From Amylostereum areolatum (Eukaryota; Basidiomycota; Agaricomycetes; Russulales; Stereaceae), in contig SAXG01000016.1 of the NCBI GenBank assembly GCA_012932865.1, positions 434,001 through 498,000 on the forward strand: 64,000 nt of DNA, written 5' to 3'. Below, piece by piece: positions 22,318-33,241 of this stretch (within the stretch, counting starts at the first letter, position 1; each line of letters begins with the position of its first letter). A program made the position numbers and the translations under genes. Below the pieces are notes generated by a model. It was not told the origin of the DNA, made no database searches, and was given only the letters and a program-made list of their open reading frames with translations.

Positions 22318-25300
22318 TCACTCAACCTCCCTCCACGGCCTATCCACGTTCGCATCTGCCTCGTCCACCGCCTCCGCCCCGTCCAACGTCAAGCCCTCCA
22401 TCCTCCGCGCGAACTCATTCATATCGCTCGCCCCGAGCTCCCTGAACTCCGCGTCATACCCACCGCTGTCCCGGACTTGCGCATGCGGATCCCAAGAGAT
22501 AGGGATGCCCTTCCAGCCGCGATTGATGTGGATGTAATTGAGGAAAGAGAGCGCCAGAGCGGGTCCAGAGAGAGCACGGCGGGGTCCCCGACGACGATGA
22601 GCAAGGCCTGGGCACGGGTCACCGCGACTGGAGTGCTGTGAGCGGTGGCAAGTGGGACGTCGGCGAAACGAGCGTACCGTTGAATCGACGTGGGTTCGCC
22701 ACGAATCCGAGGGTATGCCTGAGATCGTACTCGACGAACTCGCGACTGCTCCGAACGGTGGAGATGATTATGATGCGGCGCTCCTAGAAGAACGAAACAC
22801 GTAAATCACCTGGAGAAACCTTGGGATAGGACCAGAGAACGTTACAACGTACCTGTCCTTGGAATTCCTCCACTGAGCCCACTTTGATGTCTTCTCCAAT
22901 CGGCCTGAGAAGTGTTCGTATCTTTTGGCACTGCGCGTGGTACGGCGCGATGATCCCAATTTCCTTGTTCGCTGGACCGCACGATTCCCGAGGTCAGCTC
23001 AGGAAGAAACAGCCAACAAAGGATCGCTCACAGACGCGAAGACGCCTATCGTTGCGGAGGGCTTCAACGTACGCCTTGACCTGCTGGACCTCGTGGATGT
23101 TGAAGAACGAGGGCGACGACGCCTCCCGGTCATCCCTGCCCGACATGGCGTGGAATATGATCGGAAACCGACTCGAGGGAAGGATGGGGCTTCCCAGGCA
23201 TGAGTCGATGACATTCGCCTCGCCGCACGGCTCCAGCTCGTCCTTGTAGAATCGGGCGTTCGGGAATGCGAGGATCGCGTCGTGCGAGCGGTAGTTCTTC
23301 GTGAGCTTGACGACGCTGAAGCGGGCCCTCGTCAGGAAACAACTTGCGGGTGGGTAGGAGAGCGCTCACGTTGTGCCATGACCCCTCCTCTCGTCGTAGA
23401 TCTCCTCGCCCATCAGCCGCTCCATGTAGCTTATGTCCAGCTTCAGCGTGCGCGCCACGGCGGAGCGGATGATCGGCCCAAGCTGCTTTGGGTCGCCAGC
23501 GAGGACGACGTTCGTGCTCAGGTCCGCCATGGTCTTGACCGAGATCATGACTTCCGGCTCCGTCGCCTGACCCGCTTCGTCGACGAAGATGTGCGAGAAA
23601 TGGCCCCGGGGTACGCCTATCCCATGCGCGAACGATGCCGAAACGCACGTCGAGACAACGACGCGGAAGCGCTTGACGGTGGCCAAGGGTGGTAACGAGA
23701 AGTGGCCGTCCATGTCCACATAGGTAAAGGACATGAGTTCGTCCGGGACTGTGTCCTTGGACCGGCTATGAGCGTAATAGCGGAAGACCTTGTCTGGTCC
23801 GAGCTTGATAAGTCTCAGCGCAATGAGATCGGCTGCCGAGTTGCTAGGCGCGCACGCCATGATACGAGCAGACGGGTTGCTGAGAAGAACTTGGCGAATG
23901 GCCTCAACGAATGTGATGGTCTTGCCGGTTCCGGGACTGCGAAAAGCGTCGTCAGTTCGGATAACCAGGGGATGGCGGACACGGGCTTACGGTCCAAAGA
24001 CAACGAACGGCACGGAACCAGGAGGGCGGTGGACGATGGCCCGGATAGCATCAAGCTGTGGAAGGTTGCCATTGATGGAGGGGTTGAAAGGCTGTATGGG
24101 GGCCCGCGACCTGGTCATCCCTCCAAGGTGTGTTGGAGCGGGGAAAAGCAGCCTTTGGGCGGCGAATGCGGTGTCCAACGCCTGGTGCTGCCTCCTCAGT
24201 GGGTAACGGTTCAGCTTGAAATGAACTAGGTGTCGCTGGCCTGGAGCAGGAACAGGGAACGAGCCATGGAAGCGGAGCCCGACTTCTTCCTTGCGAACGA
24301 TATGGACATGACCTTCGAACCATCGCCCCGTGGTGCCGTTTTGCGGTCGAACGAGAATGCGATCGCCTATGATAGATGTCAGTGTGAAGACAACCAGGTA
24401 AAAGGCAATGGAGCTGACCAGTAAGAACACTTGGCCGTTTCTCCGCAAGACCCGGAACTGGGAGGCTAATCGTAGATGGGTCAGTGAGGAGGTACCAACA
24501 CAAGGAAAACCCACTTACAAGTAATATTGGTTGTATTTTGTTAGTACGGCATCGGGAATGTCGTAAATTTGAAGGTCATGCCTAGGGTACGACGCGTAAG
24601 CGGGCTGGAGGCTTACACGAGGAAAGAAAGGGCCTAACTCCATACGGTTCTCCTCCACCCAGATGAGCGTCTTGTAGAAGCGGCCGTATGTTTCAGTGTT
24701 GAAGACGGTCGGCAGAACGGTCCTTTTCAGTTGGGCGACGATGTCGCCTACTGATCCAGTGAAGAGAACCGAAGATATTGTTTTGGGTATCTCGGCCAAA
24801 GGGAGCGTCGTCACCCACTTCATGTTTCCTCCCGGTGGTGGTATGCCGGATACAACATTGGCCTCCGGCTCTCGCTTCGTCCGTTTCTTCGGAGTGTAGG
24901 GTTTGGAAGGTTTGAGAAGGTCGTACTCGGCTTGACTGCCCACGACGGCCTTGAGCAGGCGAATGATGACAAACTTTTGGCGAAGGGCCGTGTCCTCGAA
25001 GGTGATTTCCATCCTATCTTCGAATTGACCGCGGACTGACTGGCGGAAGGTGATGTGGAGCCGTCGTTCCCGCCCAAACCAAAGAGCAGATGCACCGGGC
25101 TCGATGGAAGGGGCGAAGAAACTGGTTCGGCAGAAGTTAGGACATGCGCAAACGCATATAAACTGGGCACATACCTCGCGGGGGTTCTTCCGGCTGCCGT
25201 CGACAAGGTGGATGAGAGTCGGAACGAGTCGATCTTCACCCTCGCCATAGGATCCGTCAACGTTATGCTGAATTCCATTGAGACGCCCCTGCTCGCGTCG

Positions 25301-25827
25301 TCTACCTCGACGATGCCGAAGTCGATTCCGCCTTCAGCGTGAGAGACGCCGACCCCGTGTTTGTCCTTGGAGGCATCGTCAAAGACAGCTTTGAATGAAA
25401 CGAACCGCTCCTTTTGACGGTGGCTCTTCCACTGAACATGTGCTGACCATTGGACGGCGTTGACGACGAGGTTACAGACTTCGCATAGAACCTGGTCGGA
25501 AGCGATGGGGTCCTCTTCCGGTTCGACTGCCGCGGCAGCGATGCCTTGTCTCTCCGCGTTATCGATATGTGCGCGGCCACGAAGGTGTGTTTCCCATGTT
25601 GGCAATCCCGAGACTGTTTTGTCGCATACGGGGCAATAAAATCTTCCACCTCGGGCGGCGATATGTTTTTGGTGCTTTTTGCCTTGTACATGAGCTTGAT
25701 AGCTTGAGCGATTGGAGAAGGCGCGCTGGCAGGGCTCGCAGAAAAGGACGTCGTGATTGAACGGGCACGCGTCATCCTGGCAAGAGCCCGATACACGGAC
25801 TGCCGGACAGAACTGCATGGATGCCAT
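22318..25827 (-). CDS. Zinc-finger SF1 RNA helicase H2 (MOV10/SDE3-like), C-terminus frameshifted
   Basis: A paralogue of H1. The ATG at 25827 starts [20 protein letters not shown], then fingers at [40 protein letters not shown] and [20 protein letters not shown]. An intron from GTATGTG to ACCAG joins this to [16 protein letters not shown]. Helicase motifs: [91 protein letters not shown]. Compared with H3, two extra bases near 22548-22552 shift the frame after the DPLW motif. The conserved tail ([12 protein letters not shown], ending REVE then stop at 22318) is still present in another frame, while the shifted frame stops at 22419. The core is intact, so activity may remain. Role in RNA silencing is inferred from the family. 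Confidence 0.8.
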
Positions 25828-27578
25828 GATCGAGGCAGTCGAGGGAGGGATGGGAAATGTAGCAGGAAATCAAACTAGATAGTAGCCCCCGAGGTTTTAT
25901 AGGTAAACGGATGGACCCAAATAAAGCAACGTTTACGACGCACATTCGAGCGAATCCGTCCAAGATGTTCCTGACCGGCGGCAAAGCTAACCAGCGTGTC
26001 GAAGGCGTGTTTTGCTGTGTTCCGATAACAAGTTCATATTGCAGCCCTTCTCTCCTTCAACAAAACACTGCTTACCTGCTCGCCTGGCCGATGCTCGTCA
26101 GGGACCCTACCTAAGCCCTACCCCCATTGCCCGGCCTCCCAACGCTCCCAACGATATTCGATATCCATGCATCCTGAATCTGAAACCGACGCCCACGAAG
26201 CTTCGCCTTTGCCTCGTGTCCGCTGCGGGGTGTGTTGGCTTGCTTCCCTATCCAAGAGCCGGTCGATAGGGATCCATCCAAACAGCCTGGTACACTCCAG
26301 TACTTCGCTGTGAAAGTCGGCGGGTCCACAATGGCGCACGATCGAACATCGAAAGTTGGTGGAAAGTCATTGAAGTGACTGAAAAAGGTTCGTACAGTGC
26401 GTAGAATAAACGAGGAGTTCGCCTCAGTACAGCGAATGACCGCGAAGCCTAACTTCTCGTTTTCCCACGATCGATGTATTCCGCAGCGGCTCGATGTACT
26501 CCGCAGCGACATGTCATTGTATCCCGCGTCGGTGCGTGGCCTCGAACTCTTGGGGAAAGAACGGATACAGCCACTATAAGGACATGTCCGACTGTTTCCC
26601 ACCGTGTGATGCGGTGATTTTCCGAATTGAGGTGAATTATGGAGTGATTTCGACAGGTGGTGATTTGGGGCTGTTTTTCAGGCGAGCGTGACAACCGCTT
26701 TACGTGGTGATTTCCATCATCGACTTCTTGGTCACGAACTCGTAACAGTCGTCACGAATCCATCACGTATTCGTGATGGCGCCAGCTCACGCGCATCGGT
26801 TCGACTTCCAATGTTCGCCTTCTTCCTCAACGACCATGGCGCCTCGGTCGTCATTCGCCTTCCCTTTCCACCCTCCCCTTCCATCTTCTCGTAAGGGCGT
26901 ACAACGTGAGCCCTAAGGCCGGGCACAGCCTTTGGAACGGTACGTCCTCGTATCGACTCAATTTCTCCTTCTATCTTCCTCTGGTTCGTCCCGCGCATGC
27001 TTCGTAGCATGAAGCGGCTCGTTCTCGGCTCCCACAATATCATCCCAGGCCTCGTGGCCTTGTGCGCACTGTGCATCGGTGACAGCGGCTTTCCACCGCT
27101 GTTGCCGTTGCTCTCGCTCCATTTCATTTCTCTTCGGTAATGGCGACAGGTTCTGCTACTGACTTTTGCTTATATAGAGCATGGCCAGCTATTCTCATTG
27201 ATGGATGCGAAGCGGGAGATGCAAGGGTATTAGATGGGGAGGAGAATAAGGTGAGCTTTATGTCTTCTTCTAAGTTCTCCCTTGCCATACCTGGGAGAGA
27301 TGCTGACTACCCGGACAGGCCACGCCCAACGCGCACCTCGTTTTGATGGTGCCCTTTACACTCCAGCTGTTCGCATTTGGGCCCGGGGCATGCGGGGTGG
27401 ATATCATGAAGACGAGATGGGACCACTGCGGGCGAGAGGGTCTCGTTTGGTACTGCCAGCGGCGCGTGCAGGTGTCCTTATGCTTATTTTGTACTGGTAT
27501 ATAGTGTATAGTACGCTTTTTTTGTAGTAGGATTACTCGTAATGCCATATGTCTGTTTATGAATGCGTAAAGAGCTGA
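25828..27578. other. Spacer upstream of H2, no supported gene
   Basis: This holds the promoter side of H2 and about 1.5 kb without recognisable coding sequence. A short imperfect direct repeat built on CTCGATGTAYTCCGCAGCG lies near 26473-26510. GGTGATTT words near 26610-26715 recur at 28990-29130, perhaps as debris of one mobile element. ORFs up to about 160 codons on both strands show no domain. Confidence 0.4.
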
Positions 27579-28269
27579 CAGCTATTTGCATAACGTTATG
27601 CCGGTTCGGAAAAAATTCGCGCCTGGCGAGTTCCAAGTCCGATCAATGCCGGCGGGTGCCGATGTCGAGAACCACATCTCGGGGGTCAGTCATGGGACCG
27701 TGGGACCGCCGTCGCGACGGCGGTGGCGCGCGTGCCCACCGTCGGTCTCGACGCCGCCGCCACTTCCGGTGGTCTCAGTGGCAGTCTCACTGCTGCTCAA
27801 CTTGTGCAGATACTTACGGCTTATATCACACGGGTCACACAGATGACAGGAGCCCCAGCGAGGTAGGGCATAGAGGTGAAGAGGCCAACAATGTTTGGCG
27901 GTCTCGTCGGTTGCCACAACACGAGGCCGCTGCTTGCGACACCTCCATTGTCGGGACCTTCTGTCACCCAGTAAAATTGTGTTAGAGTAAGGTGGTGTTG
28001 GTCTTGATAAAAATTCAATTGTAGTACGCGACATAAATGAGCAATGCAGGAGGTGCAAGGCGGCGGCGGCAACGGCGGTGGTGTCGTCGTCGTCGAGACC
28101 GACAGCGACTCAGCACGCGCATCACCGCCGTCACGACGGAAGTCCCACGGTCCCATGACCGACCCCCGAGATGTGGTGCTCACCATCGGCACCCGTCGGC
28201 ATCGATCGGACTCGGAACTCGCCAGACGCGATTTTTTTCCGGACCGACGTAACGTTATGCAAATAGCTG
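27579..28269. mobile_element. MITE-A: 691-bp non-autonomous inverted-repeat element
   Basis: Arms of roughly 160 bp (27579-27740 and 28108-28269) are inverted copies, about 88% identical by eye, and begin CAGCTATTTGCATAACGTTA. The 370-bp centre has no transposase ORF. No target-site duplication could be identified, so the superfamily is unknown. Confidence 0.8.
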
Positions 28270-28278
28270 GAATGTTGC

Positions 28279-28864
28279 TAAGGTAGGCCGCATTCAAAAC
28301 TGCACCCTTCACGTGCCGGCACGTGCTGTCACGCTCAGCGCGGCAGGAGGCCCAAGGGTAGCTAAGTCGATGAGTTAGCAGCAACACCTTGAGCAAAAAC
28401 AGCACGTAATGAGGATGGATGCAAGCTTATCATGAGTAATAAGTGGAATGGTACAAAAAACACGGCAAGAGGAGAGCTTGATCAGAGCAAGTTCTCCTCA
28501 CTGGCTCGGCAGCAGTGTGCACCTCCAGTGCCTCCACCGAGTTGGCACACTCATGAGCGCTTGAGCAGAGGCGCTGCCGCATATACATAGCGAGCTACAA
28601 GAATGGGTGGTCCTGCCAATACCACAACTGTGAGGCATGTGGGGGTTGGGCTCCTGTGGCCACCGTCATCTATATCCTGCTCAACAGACCCCACCATCAT
28701 GGCCCCCGAGCGACAACTGGGATGCACAATGTATTAGAATAATTTTATGGGTGCAAAATCTATCAATGTTCGTCCTTGCTTTGTCCTCCGACTCCATATA
28801 CTTTGTCCTTTCATGCGGCCCAGCCGGCACGTGAAGGGTGCGGTTTTGAATGCGGCCTACCTTA
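28279..28864. mobile_element. MITE-B: 586-bp element with TA-flanked inverted repeats
   Basis: Terminal inverted repeats of about 42 bp start AGGTAGGCCGCATTCAAAAC and end CACGTGCCGGC, with one visible mismatch. Each end is bordered by TA (TA-AGG...CCT-TA), consistent with a TA target duplication as in Tc1/mariner-type MITEs. The centre has no transposase. It lies 10 bp from the right end of MITE-A. Confidence 0.78.
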
Positions 28865-29352
28865 AGTGTTTTGAGGATGAAAGCTGCTGTATATCACCAT
28901 GGGGTGTTGCTTTTCACTGTTTTTTGTGCTGATATTCACGCATCGGCGTTACGAGAGAGTGCGAATTCGTGACAAAAAAGCGGTGAAATGGTACTTTTTT
29001 CCGGTGATTTTCACATCACGAAAATCACCCCGTGCATGACTGAAATTCATTCCATAGTACTGAAAATGAGTACTTCGAGCGGTGGAATTCACCGCCCAAA
29101 GAGGTGTATAAGGTGGTGAAAATCAGCTCACGGTACCCTCCTAGTGAGCCTGGATAGTACGACCCGGAACCCGTTCAAAATCCGGACTGGAGGCCCACAT
29201 TATACTTATCGTTACCGACTCCCGTTGACACGTTCACAAGTAACAATTGGATAGACTCATCCTAACATGATACTTAGTACACCGAATACACACAAGGATA
29301 GCATACGGATTCAGGACACTCAACTGGACAATGGGTCCAACACGACCACGCT
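28865..29352. other. Spacer between MITE-B and H3
   Basis: About 490 bp without a supported gene. Hairpin-like sequence occurs at 28990-29030 (GGTGATTTTC then GAAAATCACC). From about 29260 it is similar to the H2 downstream region, marking the start of the duplicated H2/H3 segment. Confidence 0.45.
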
Positions 29353-30480
29353 TCATTCAACTTCCCTCCACGGCCTATCCATGTTCGCGTCTGTCCCGCC
29401 CACCGCTTCCGCCCCGTCCAACATCAAGGCCTCCATCCTTTGTGCGAACTCATTCATATCACTCGTCCCCAGTTCCCTAAACTCCGCATCATACCCACCA
29501 CTGTCCCGAACTTGCGCATGCGGATCCCAAGAGATAGGGATGTTCCAGCCGCGATTGATGTGGATGTAATTGAGGAAAGAGCACCAGAGCGGGTCTAGAG
29601 AGAGCACGGCGGGGTCCCCGACGACGATGAGCAAGGCCTGGGCACGGGTCACCGCAACTGGAGTGCTGTGAGCGATTGTAAGTGAGGCATCGGCGAAACA
29701 AGCGTACCGTTGAATCGACGTGGGTTCGCCACAAATCCGAGGGTATGCCTGAGATCGTACTCGACGAACTCGTGACTGCTCCGAACGGTGGAGATGATTA
29801 TGATGCGGCGCTCCTAAAAGAACCAAACACGTAAATTACCTGGAGAAACCCTAAACATTGCAACGTACCTGTCCTTGGAACTCCTCCACTGAGCCCACTT
29901 TGATGTCTTCCCCAATCGACCTGAGAAGTGTTCGTATCTTTTGGCACTGCGCGTGGTGCGGCGCGATGATCCCAATTTCCTTGTTCACTGAGCCAAGCAA
30001 TCCTCGAGGTCAGCTCAGGAAGAAACAGCCAACAAGGGCTCACTCACAGATACCATCGCTACGGAGAGCCTCGACGTACGCCTTGACTTGCTGAACCTCG
30101 TGGATGTTGAAAAATGAGGGCGAGGACGCCTCTCGGGCGTCTTCGCCTGACATGGCGTGGAACACGATAGGAAATCTACTCGACGGAAGGATGGGGCTCC
30201 CCAGGCATGAGTCAATAACCCTCGCATTGCCACATGTCTCCAGCTCGCCCTCGTAAAACCGGGCATTTGGGAAGGTGAGGATCACATTGTGCGAACGGTA
30301 GTTCTTGATGAGTTTGACGATGCTAAAACAGCTTTGGTTAAAACATAACTCGTGGATGAGCATGAAAGTACCCACGTCACGCCATGGCCCTTTTTCTCAT
30401 CGTAAATCTCCTGGTCCATCAGTCTCTCCATGTAGCTTATGTCCAACGTTAAGGTGCTCGCCACGGACGAACGTATGATC
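29353..30480 (-). pseudogene. Helicase H3, C-terminal part (cut by E3)
   Basis: A third copy of the zinc-finger helicase, closely matching H2 at 22318-23475 at the nucleotide level including intron positions. It retains MERLMDQEIYDEKKGHG, KLIKNYRSHNVIL, the [20 protein letters not shown] block and [20 protein letters not shown]. Unlike H2 it keeps the tail in frame ([12 protein letters not shown] to REVE, stop 29353-29355). It ends abruptly after TATGATC at 30480, where the E3 LTR begins; the homologous site in H2 is GGATGATCGGCCC at 23468. The N-terminal part survives at 51475-52326 and the middle is missing. Confidence 0.88.
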
Positions 30481-30989
30481 TGTTAAGGACGGTCCTTATC
30501 ACGTGACAAGCGGCTCAGGCTACAGTACTCATACGTGTGAGAAGTGGGACCAGGTGATCCAGACGTCTCGGTTATGCGAAGGTGTAGGTCGATAAGCAAA
30601 GCAGTAAGTCTTCACGGAAGACTTAGGCGAGCTTTCGACTTAGTTACTTTGGGTTCTCTTTAATAGCTTTTAAGAGGAGGTTCTATTTAGAACAGTCCTG
30701 TATTTACAAAGAGAACAAGCTGGGGAATAGCTCGTTCATTGAGCCTCCTTTTATAAGAAAGGAGGTCGAGTAAACATATGTACATTGAGCGACAGTTGTA
30801 TCAAGTATCTACGGGAACGAGACTGTGGCACCGTCGTGGCTATGCCGTTGACACGGTGACAATCTGTGGCACCGTCGTGGTCGCGTCATCGAGACGGTTA
30901 CGAACTGGGGCACAGTCGTAATCCAGCGTTTAGCGACATCCTTCCGAATAAGGTAAGGGAAAAGGAGATACCTTATCGGAGTTGTAACA
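30481..30989 (-). repeat. E3 3' LTR
   Basis: 509 bp on the minus strand, from TGTTACAACTCC to GTCCTTAACA, with a TTATAAAAGG box. It is preceded by a polypurine tract (AGAGAGGGGGATAG, minus strand). It begins exactly where homology to H2 stops. The partner 5' LTR is not in the window, so the assignment rests on the terminal TG..CA, the short TGTTA/TAACA inverted ends, the polypurine tract and the insertion point. Confidence 0.8.
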
Positions 30990-31213
30990 CTATCCCCCTC
31001 TCTAGAATCGACGTCTCGTAGATTCGCGAATCGGATGGGTTCCATGGGAAGTTCTTGAACACGTTCGTTCGGTCGACGCCATCGTTGGATGAAGATTATT
31101 GATGTGAGGGTGGTAAGGACGGTAAGTGTTACGATCACACTTATGACGATGACGAGTGAATGTGGAGTGGTCGCAGTGAACATCGTGAGATCGGGCGACT
31201 GAGTGGGCTGCAT
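30809..31213 (-). CDS. E3 downstream ORF with one membrane segment
   Basis: A 134-residue ORF (ATG at 31213) downstream of pol on the same strand. It begins MQPTQSPDLTMFTATTPHS, has a strongly hydrophobic stretch of about 23 residues (LVIVISVIVTLTVLTTLTSI) and then a basic RWRRPNE segment, the pattern of a single-pass membrane protein. It runs through the polypurine tract and about 180 nt into the LTR before stopping at 30809. No envelope family is recognised. It could be a chance ORF; the hydrophobic segment next to a positive flank is the only positive sign. Confidence 0.4.
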   Translation of the reverse strand: MQPTQSPDLTMFTATTPHSLVIVISVIVTLTVLTTLTSIIFIQRWRRPNERVQELPMEPIRFANLRDVDSREGDSVTTPIRYLLFPYLIRKDVAKRWITTVPQFVTVSMTRPRRCHRLSPCQRHSHDGATVSFP

Positions 31214-31287
31214 CACGCTTCTGAGTCCTCATTTTTTGATGTTCACTCCTTTTATCCTTATCCGGAATCAAGCGATAGAATTCTATT

Positions 31288-31488
31288 CTAACGCTTCCGC
31301 AACGCCTCCACTACTTTGACGTCCTCCCCGTCCATCGTGGGAGACCCTAACCGATGCCCTATCCTGGCCGTCATCGTGTGGTCCGGGCTTCTGAATCGGG
31401 GCCCATGTTTCTTGAAGAGCCCTTTGATACCGCATCTTCCCTTCGACTCGCGCATGGCTTCTTCGTCAAGGCTTCTTGGCCTCTTCAT
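31288..31488 (-). CDS. Small basic ORF overlapping the E3 coiled-coil ORF
   Basis: 66 residues beginning MKRPRSLDEEAMRESKGRCG, Lys/Arg-rich. Its ATG overlaps the stop of the coiled-coil ORF as ATGA. The same frame is open far upstream, so it could also be an alternative 3' end of that ORF. No domain is recognised. Confidence 0.3.
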   Translation of the reverse strand: MKRPRSLDEEAMRESKGRCGIKGLFKKHGPRFRSPDHTMTARIGHRLGSPTMDGEDVKVVEALRKR

Positions 31489-32016
31489 GGCTCGAGCGAC
31501 GTCGAGTATAGCCGCTGCGCTAACTTCCGGAATCGTCGAAGAAGCTTGACCTCTCGCTCCTCCATTTCGGTTGAGAGCGTCAGGTACCTCGAGTCCAGCT
31601 GGCGGAGTTCTCCGTCGAGCATCTTGATGTGGTTCTCCAAGATGTTCTGGACGTCGGCTGACTCCCTCTTGAGGTCGTCGATCCGTTCTCTGGCCTGCTC
31701 GAGTGCTACTCCGGCTATCATGCGGGCTATCTGGCTCTCTAGTATCGGGGAATCAGGTGGTGGGACTTCCGTTGCTCCGGGCCACGGGGATTGCGTTAGC
31801 ACCTGTGAGGAATTCGGGTGCTTTAGTCTGGGTTCTTTTGTGTGCTTCTAATCGGCTTACCCCCTGTTCTTCCGTCTGGTCCTGACCTAGACGGAGGAGG
31901 TACTGACTTAATTGCGAGGATTGCTGCTGATCGAGCGATGAAGCAGTCTCCGCAGAGGGCGCGTTCCTGTTGAGTGTGGTGTGCTCTGTTGCAGACGAGG
32001 CGGAGGCGGTCGACAT
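31485..32016 (-). CDS. E3 downstream spliced ORF with coiled coil
   Basis: Lies between pol and the 3' LTR of E3, on the pol strand. Exon 1 (32016-31861) reads MSTASASSATEHTTLNRNAP and ends DQTEEQG. A 58-nt intron (31860-31803) starts GTAAGC, contains ACTAAAG and ends CTCACAG. Exon 2 (31802-31485) reads VLTQSPWPGATEVPPPDSP and then a charged heptad-like region (LEQARERIDDLKRESADVQN, LDGELRQLDSRYLTLSTEME) before the stop. The spliced product is 157 residues. An upstream in-frame ATG at 32136 would add 40 residues. A second ORF (31288-31488) starts in the ATGA overlap with its stop. No family is recognised. Confidence 0.55.
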
Positions 32017-32157
32017 TGTTGGGTGAGACGATTGGATTGGTAGAGGAGGTGTTGGCTGTGTTTGGGGTGGTGGACATTGGTGATCTTGTCTTGTTGAACC
32101 CATAGGGTTTTTATCCCCCCCTTGTTGGCAGTGCATTCGCCTGAATGGTGTTGAGTC

Positions 32158-32782
32158 TCACCAATGTCTTACTTTCGTCTTGCGTTTCTTTCGTCTTGTT
32201 AGTCTTTGCTCTTGCGGTGTTGCAGCGATCTCTTCACGATCAGTAGCTTCTGTGTTGGTATCTCTGATTGGCTGTGGTGGCAACTTCGGTGCCTTGGGGT
32301 TATTCCGATGGAACTCTGCGATCACATCTTTTGATCCTTCGAGATTAGATGCCGGTTCCCATGTGTTACCGGAGTCGGGGTATCCTTTCCATTTTACGAA
32401 GTAATGTAACGGTTCGGAATACTGTTTGTCTAATTTTGAGGCTATTATTGTTTCTAGTTCATAGAGTTCTTCATCGTTTACTAGTTCCGGAGGTGGTTTT
32501 TCGTAAGCTTCGCCGTATTGGTCTGTCTCTTTGAACGGAATTAACAGTGCTGCGTGGAATACCGGGTGTATTTTCCACTTCGTTGGTAGTTCTAGGCGGT
32601 AGGTTACTGGTCCTATAACTTTTTCGATTTTGAATGGGCCAAATCGTTTTGGTGCTAGTTTGGTTTTTGGGTATACCATGTTAAGATTTTTTCCATCTAA
32701 CCATACTTGGTCGCCCTGTTTGAGTTGATCTCGTAGTGTGAAAGTTTGGTCATGCTGCATTTTCATCAATTTAGCAGCTATT
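32158..32782 (-). CDS. pol: E3 Pol, C-terminal piece (integrase tail and chromodomain)
   Basis: This is the last ~200 residues of E3 Pol, separated from the rest by E2. It includes the GPY/F-type module (GDQVWLDGKNLNM, KRFGPFKIEKVI, HPVFHAALLIPF) and a chromodomain (LHYFVKWKGYPDSGNTWEP). It ends at 32158-32160. A G7 purine tract (minus strand, 32115-32121) follows about 35 nt after the stop. Confidence 0.88.
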
Positions 32783-33239
32783 TGTCATGAACGGTCTATA
32801 ATTTTATTTTTACTTTACATCGGTTACACGCTTTAGGACTTATCGACTTATCACCGGTCCGGCTCCACCTTGGCCCGGACCCGGCTCATCTATATCCCGC
32901 CCGGACCCACGTGACTCATCTCGGTCCGGGTCTGACTCCTTTCTCTTGACTCATGCTGTACGATACTGACTCATGCTGTGCTCTTTTACATACGACTGCT
33001 TACTTATACTTGGTCTGCTTACTGATCGCCGTGTATTGGTTGCTTACCTAAGTCTCTCTCCTCTTGTGTATATAAGGCTCGCTCTCGCTGTACATATTCC
33101 TTATCTCGAGCTAGTCAATTCTACCGACTTTGCTTGCTTTCCCTTGTCTGTCGCCGTGTCTGATCGGCTCCCCTCTGTCGTCCTCTTCCTCTGTCAGCTT
33201 TGTCGTAACTTGGTGCTGTCGCACTAGTCGTTGCTGACA
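32783..33239 (+). repeat. E2 5' LTR
   Basis: 457 bp from TGTCATGAACGGTC to GTTGCTGACA. The TATA box TATATAAGG is at 33069-33077. ATCTCGAGCT at 33103-33112 is the likely mRNA 5' end and self-primer. Confidence 0.95.
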
Positions 33240-33241
33240 TA

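Noticed and set aside
32973..33227. 84-codon ORF repeated at 40031-40285
   Set aside because: It lies wholly inside the E2 LTRs and is identical only because the LTRs are.
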